Part shown: positions 61,798 to 64,000 of the stretch, in pieces
Layout: each line of letters opens with the position of its first letter
Numbering within the stretch: position 1 is the stretch's first letter
Origin: Arcobacteraceae bacterium
Lineage (GTDB): Bacteria; Campylobacterota; Campylobacteria; Campylobacterales; Arcobacteraceae
Reading direction: 5' to 3'
Length of the DNA: 64,000 nt
Assembly (NCBI GenBank): GCA_028687375.1
Contig: JAQUAG010000006.1
Location: forward strand, 44,120-108,119
Notes under the pieces: model-generated
Databases searched by the model: none
Seen by the model: the letters and a program-made list of their open reading frames with translations, nothing else
What the model was told of the DNA's origin: nothing
Translations under genes and position numbers: made by a program

Positions 61798-62185
61798 TTG
61801 TTTGCCCTTTTAGGTGATGTGCAAGATCACTATCCATACTAATAAGATGTAAATCAAACCAATAAGGAAGCTTCTCTTTATAATAAGATTGAAGCATATT
61901 CAATCCAAAATTATTTGAAGATAATTTAATAAAATATTCCATCTCATTTAAAACTTTGGCATGTTCTTCTTTATGTTCTTTCGAAGTTTTATAAGAAAAT
62001 TTATCCATCAAGTTTTCTTCAATACTAAAATGATTCTTTGAATGTTCTAAAAGTGTGATAAGTTTTGCTCGATAATCTTGTTTATCATTTGTATTAACAG
62101 CATTATAAATATCAAGAAACTCTTTATGTAAAGTATCCATATCCTCATTTTTTAATAAATGTTTTTCATCTTCAAAGGTTTTCAT
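61790..62185 (-). CDS. Hemerythrin-domain oxygen-binding protein
   Basis: The 131-residue single-domain bacteriohemerythrin carries the di-iron ligands: His in DTLHKEF (about 20), the HSKNHFSIEE pattern (about 48-57), HKEEH (about 70-74) and HLISMD (about 113-118). It would bind oxygen for sensing or storage. It is the first gene of a four-gene run with overlapping ends. Confidence 0.92.
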   Translation of the reverse strand: MKTFEDEKHLLKNEDMDTLHKEFLDIYNAVNTNDKQDYRAKLITLLEHSKNHFSIEENLMDKFSYKTSKEHKEEHAKVLNEMEYFIKLSSNNFGLNMLQSYYKEKLPYWFDLHLISMDSDLAHHLKGQTNV

Positions 62186-62272
62186 ATTGTATCTTTTGTA
62201 ATTTATTTAAAATAACATTGCACATATCATACCGTAGGAAAATTTGAAGAAAATATAATAATGGGAAAAGTC

Positions 62273-62298
62273 AAAAGAGAGAAAAATATCTCTTTTTT
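62273..62298 (-). terminator. Terminator after pssA
   Basis: AAAAGAGA (62273-62280) pairs with TCTCTTTT (62289-62296) across an 8-nt loop, with A/T runs on both sides, 13 bp below the pssA stop. Confidence 0.55.
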
Positions 62299-62310
62299 AT
62301 AGTAGGAATT

Positions 62311-62889
62311 TTATAAGTGTGGAATTTTTACTTTTGAATTTAAAAGATACCCAATAATAAACATAAATCCTAAAACAATATATTCAGGAGTTATTTCAAA
62401 AAATGTAGGGATAAGATTAAATTCCCAAGCTAAATAAACAAGCCATAACAAAATAGCCCCTAAAGGTGTAGGAACACCAACAAAAAACTTCCCAACACTT
62501 CCAGCTTCAGCATTGATATTAAATGTAATAAGTCGTCTTAATCCACTAATAATATAGTAAATAAAAGCAGCCGCAATAAAAGGTGTATTTAAAAACATCT
62601 CTTTTCCATCAATAACACCAAAATAGATAAACATTGAAGGAACTATAACAAACGATAAGAAATCTGCAAAAGAATCAAGTTGAATACCAAATTCAGTTGA
62701 GAGTTGATATTTTCTAGCTATTTTTCCATCAATAATATCAAATGCACCTCCAAGCCATGCAAAAAGTGCAGCACCGAAAAATTCTGCATGTGTCAAAAAA
62801 TAAATTGCCATAATTCCTGAGGCAATATTAAAAAATGTAACTAAATTAGCTAAATTAAAGTGATTGTTTTTGTCAAATAAAAATGTCAT
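62311..62889 (-). CDS. pssA: CDP-diacylglycerol--serine O-phosphatidyltransferase
   Basis: The 192-residue membrane enzyme carries the CDP-alcohol phosphotransferase motif DGKIARKYQLSTEFGIQLDS and F-A-D (D-G-x-x-A-R-8-G-x-x-x-D-x-x-x-D, about residues 49-74) and NLVTFFNIASGIMAIYF at the first span. About six membrane spans follow. It makes phosphatidylserine, the precursor of phosphatidylethanolamine. The serine substrate is inferred from family similarity to short PssA proteins. Confidence 0.88.
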   Translation of the reverse strand: MTFLFDKNNHFNLANLVTFFNIASGIMAIYFLTHAEFFGAALFAWLGGAFDIIDGKIARKYQLSTEFGIQLDSFADFLSFVIVPSMFIYFGVIDGKEMFLNTPFIAAAFIYYIISGLRRLITFNINAEAGSVGKFFVGVPTPLGAILLWLVYLAWEFNLIPTFFEITPEYIVLGFMFIIGYLLNSKVKIPHL

Positions 62890-62963
62890 ATTGTGTTTCC
62901 CTAACTATTATTTTAAAGTAAAGTAATTTATCATCGAAATGCTTATAAATTTCTTTATATCGA

Positions 62964-63758
62964 TTATTTGTCTAATTTGTCTTTATCAAAAAAGGTATTT
63001 GTATGTAAATTTGTAAATGCAGATTTCATTGATACAAAAACATCTGGGTTTGATTCCTCAAGTTTTGCCAATAATTCTTTAGTAGATTCTCTAGCATGTG
63101 GCATTTTAATATCCATTCTCATAGCAGGACAAGCTTCATCACCAATTACTCGTATCTCATTTTGAGTTGCAAATGCTCGTAATTGTCGTTCTCTACAAAA
63201 TATCAAAGGACGAATTACCATCAAACCATTTTTCGCTCTATAAATAGGTGGCATACTTCTCATACTTCCATTATAAAAAAAGTTCATAAAAAAACTCTCC
63301 ATAGCATCATCTAAATGATGTCCAAGAGCTAACTTATTGTAACTATTTTCTAAAGCATACGTATATAAATATCCTCTTCTCATCCGACTAACAAAACTAC
63401 AAAAAGAGCTATTTTCTCGTATTTTTTCTTTTGAGATATCAAATATTTCAGTATTAATAATTTCATGAGGAATATTGTATTGTTTACAATGATTTGAAAG
63501 AAATTCAACTTGTTCCCCCATACCATATGTAATAGTTACTGCTTTAAACTCAAAGTTAAAAGGAACTTTCCCTTGCATTCTTTTCAATGTGTGTAAAAGA
63601 GTCAAAGAATCTTTACCACCACTAAAACCAACTAGAACTTTATCACCCTCTTCAATAAGATTGTAAGTAGCATTAGTATTTCCAACTATTTTAGTTATTT
63701 TTTTACTGATATTTAACGGTTCTAAATTGCTTATCAATTGATACATAATTAATTTCAT
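62964..63758 (-). CDS. TtcA-like PP-loop tRNA thiolase with incomplete CxxC
   Basis: The 264-residue protein has the PP-loop VGFSGGKDSLTLLH (SGGKDS 46-51), CSFVSRMRRGYLYTYAL, LALGHHLDDAMESFFMN and RPLIFCRERQLR, all TtcA features. In enteric TtcA the CSLCSRLRRG motif gives two Cys ligands of a 4Fe-4S cluster. Here only Cys120 remains and position 123 is Val. A third Cys (210, DEACPAMRMD) is present. The first ATG abuts AAAGG; a second ATG four codons later (63746) may be used. It should thiolate a tRNA base, perhaps C32. Confidence 0.8.
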   Translation of the reverse strand: MKLIMYQLISNLEPLNISKKITKIVGNTNATYNLIEEGDKVLVGFSGGKDSLTLLHTLKRMQGKVPFNFEFKAVTITYGMGEQVEFLSNHCKQYNIPHEIINTEIFDISKEKIRENSSFCSFVSRMRRGYLYTYALENSYNKLALGHHLDDAMESFFMNFFYNGSMRSMPPIYRAKNGLMVIRPLIFCRERQLRAFATQNEIRVIGDEACPAMRMDIKMPHARESTKELLAKLEESNPDVFVSMKSAFTNLHTNTFFDKDKLDK

Positions 63759-63930
63759 CCTTTAATTTATAAAGATATTTTAACTTATTCTTCTAGAAGA
63801 AAACTAAAAAGAAAATAAGATAATTTTATCACTTATATACTGAGTAAAATTATTAAACTCGATATATAAATTATAAAACAAATATAAATAACAAGTAAGT
63901 TGCGAGCAAAAAAAAAGAGATCTTAAAAGT
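63759..63930. other. Spacer between the rRNA operon and the TtcA-like gene
   Basis: This 172-bp AT-rich stretch has a palindrome TTCTTCTAGAAGAA and, right after the 5S gene in its direction, an AGATCT-containing sequence followed by a run of nine T, which may terminate the rRNA operon. No ORF seen. Confidence 0.45.
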
Positions 63931-64000
63931 TGGCGGCGACCTACGTTTCCACAACTGAAAGCTGCAGTATTATCGGCGATGAGAATCTTGACTGCCAGGT
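63931..64000 (-). rRNA. rrf: 5S rRNA, 3' part (cut by window edge)
   Basis: The reverse complement contains CTCATCGCCGATAATACTGC and GGAAACGTAGGTCGCCGCCA, the conserved 3' half of bacterial 5S rRNA (loop E and the closing helix). About 70 of roughly 117 nt are inside. The 23S and 16S genes should lie beyond the right edge. Confidence 0.92.

Noticed and set aside
1..64000. CRISPR array, prophage or insertion sequence
   Set aside because: No regularly spaced repeats, transposase, phage structural genes or terminal inverted repeats seen; repeats present are coding (adhesin) or short promoter units.

Overview
The window looks like chromosome of a low-GC, Gram-negative member of the Campylobacterota (Epsilonproteobacteria), most likely from the Arcobacter or Sulfurimonas side. 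Support comes from the AT-rich genes, the sensor kinase with an HQWKQPL phosphoacceptor box, a HugZ-like protein, and blocks such as ilvB-ilvN-lpxD-ftsK and kdsA-ribH-nusB-pyrF. The genus is an inference; no 16S sequence is present. A partial 5S rRNA on the minus strand opens an rRNA operon at the right edge. The left edge cuts an MmeI-like restriction-modification gene.

Layout. (1) 1-1.3 kb: start of the restriction-modification gene and a Fic AMPylase-type gene. (2) 1.3-28.7 kb: a glycogen and Embden-Meyerhof island around a divergent control region at 17.19-17.35 kb. The minus arm carries an FBPase-like gene, a Ca/Na antiporter, pyruvate kinase, a GH57 branching enzyme, a DUF4912 protein, pgk, an alpha-glucan phosphorylase-like gene, a ROK glucokinase, glgA, a GH57-GalT fusion and a nucleotidyltransferase-phosphohexomutase fusion. 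The plus arm carries a GH57 glucanotransferase, an NDH-2-like flavoprotein, a lipoprotein, a HugZ-like protein, two transglutaminases, gap, pgi, an ATP-type pfk and a second, long pyruvate kinase. Together they could store hexose as glucan and burn it to pyruvate, which is unusual because the well-known Campylobacter and Helicobacter species lack phosphofructokinase. (3) 28.7-46.9 kb: a surface-adhesin island on the minus strand. It has a two-component system (RR-HK-RR), a 1386-residue multidomain surface protein with a lipoprotein and an outer-membrane barrel, and a two-partner secretion system (2396-residue TpsA, TpsB) followed by an overlooked 40-codon membrane ORF and a PAS protein. (4) 47-57.7 kb: tRNA-Ser(GCT) and housekeeping genes. 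(5) 58-64 kb: a flagellin-like protein, a SagB-type nitroreductase, GNAT proteins, ankyrin and hemerythrin proteins, pssA, a TtcA-like gene and 5S rRNA.

The most striking observation is one promoter architecture used three times in the adhesin island. Upstream of tpsA, the 1386-residue protein and the second response regulator lies a PhoB-box-like direct repeat (TGTGAT, 11-bp period), placed exactly 10 bp from a TAAAAT -10 box. In the two surface-protein promoters 62 of 64 bp are identical, although the coding leaders just downstream have drifted at the DNA level. This suggests a dedicated two-component regulon that co-expresses two large surface proteins sharing a special signal peptide.

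Other points of note: an ftsK gene that seems to begin at an AUA codon overlapping the lpxD stop; a GT35 phosphorylase with Ser where the PLP lysine should be; an FBPase-like protein with a broken DPLDGSS motif; beta-propellers that seem to be inserted inside Ig-like domains; and an all-GH57 glucan toolkit.
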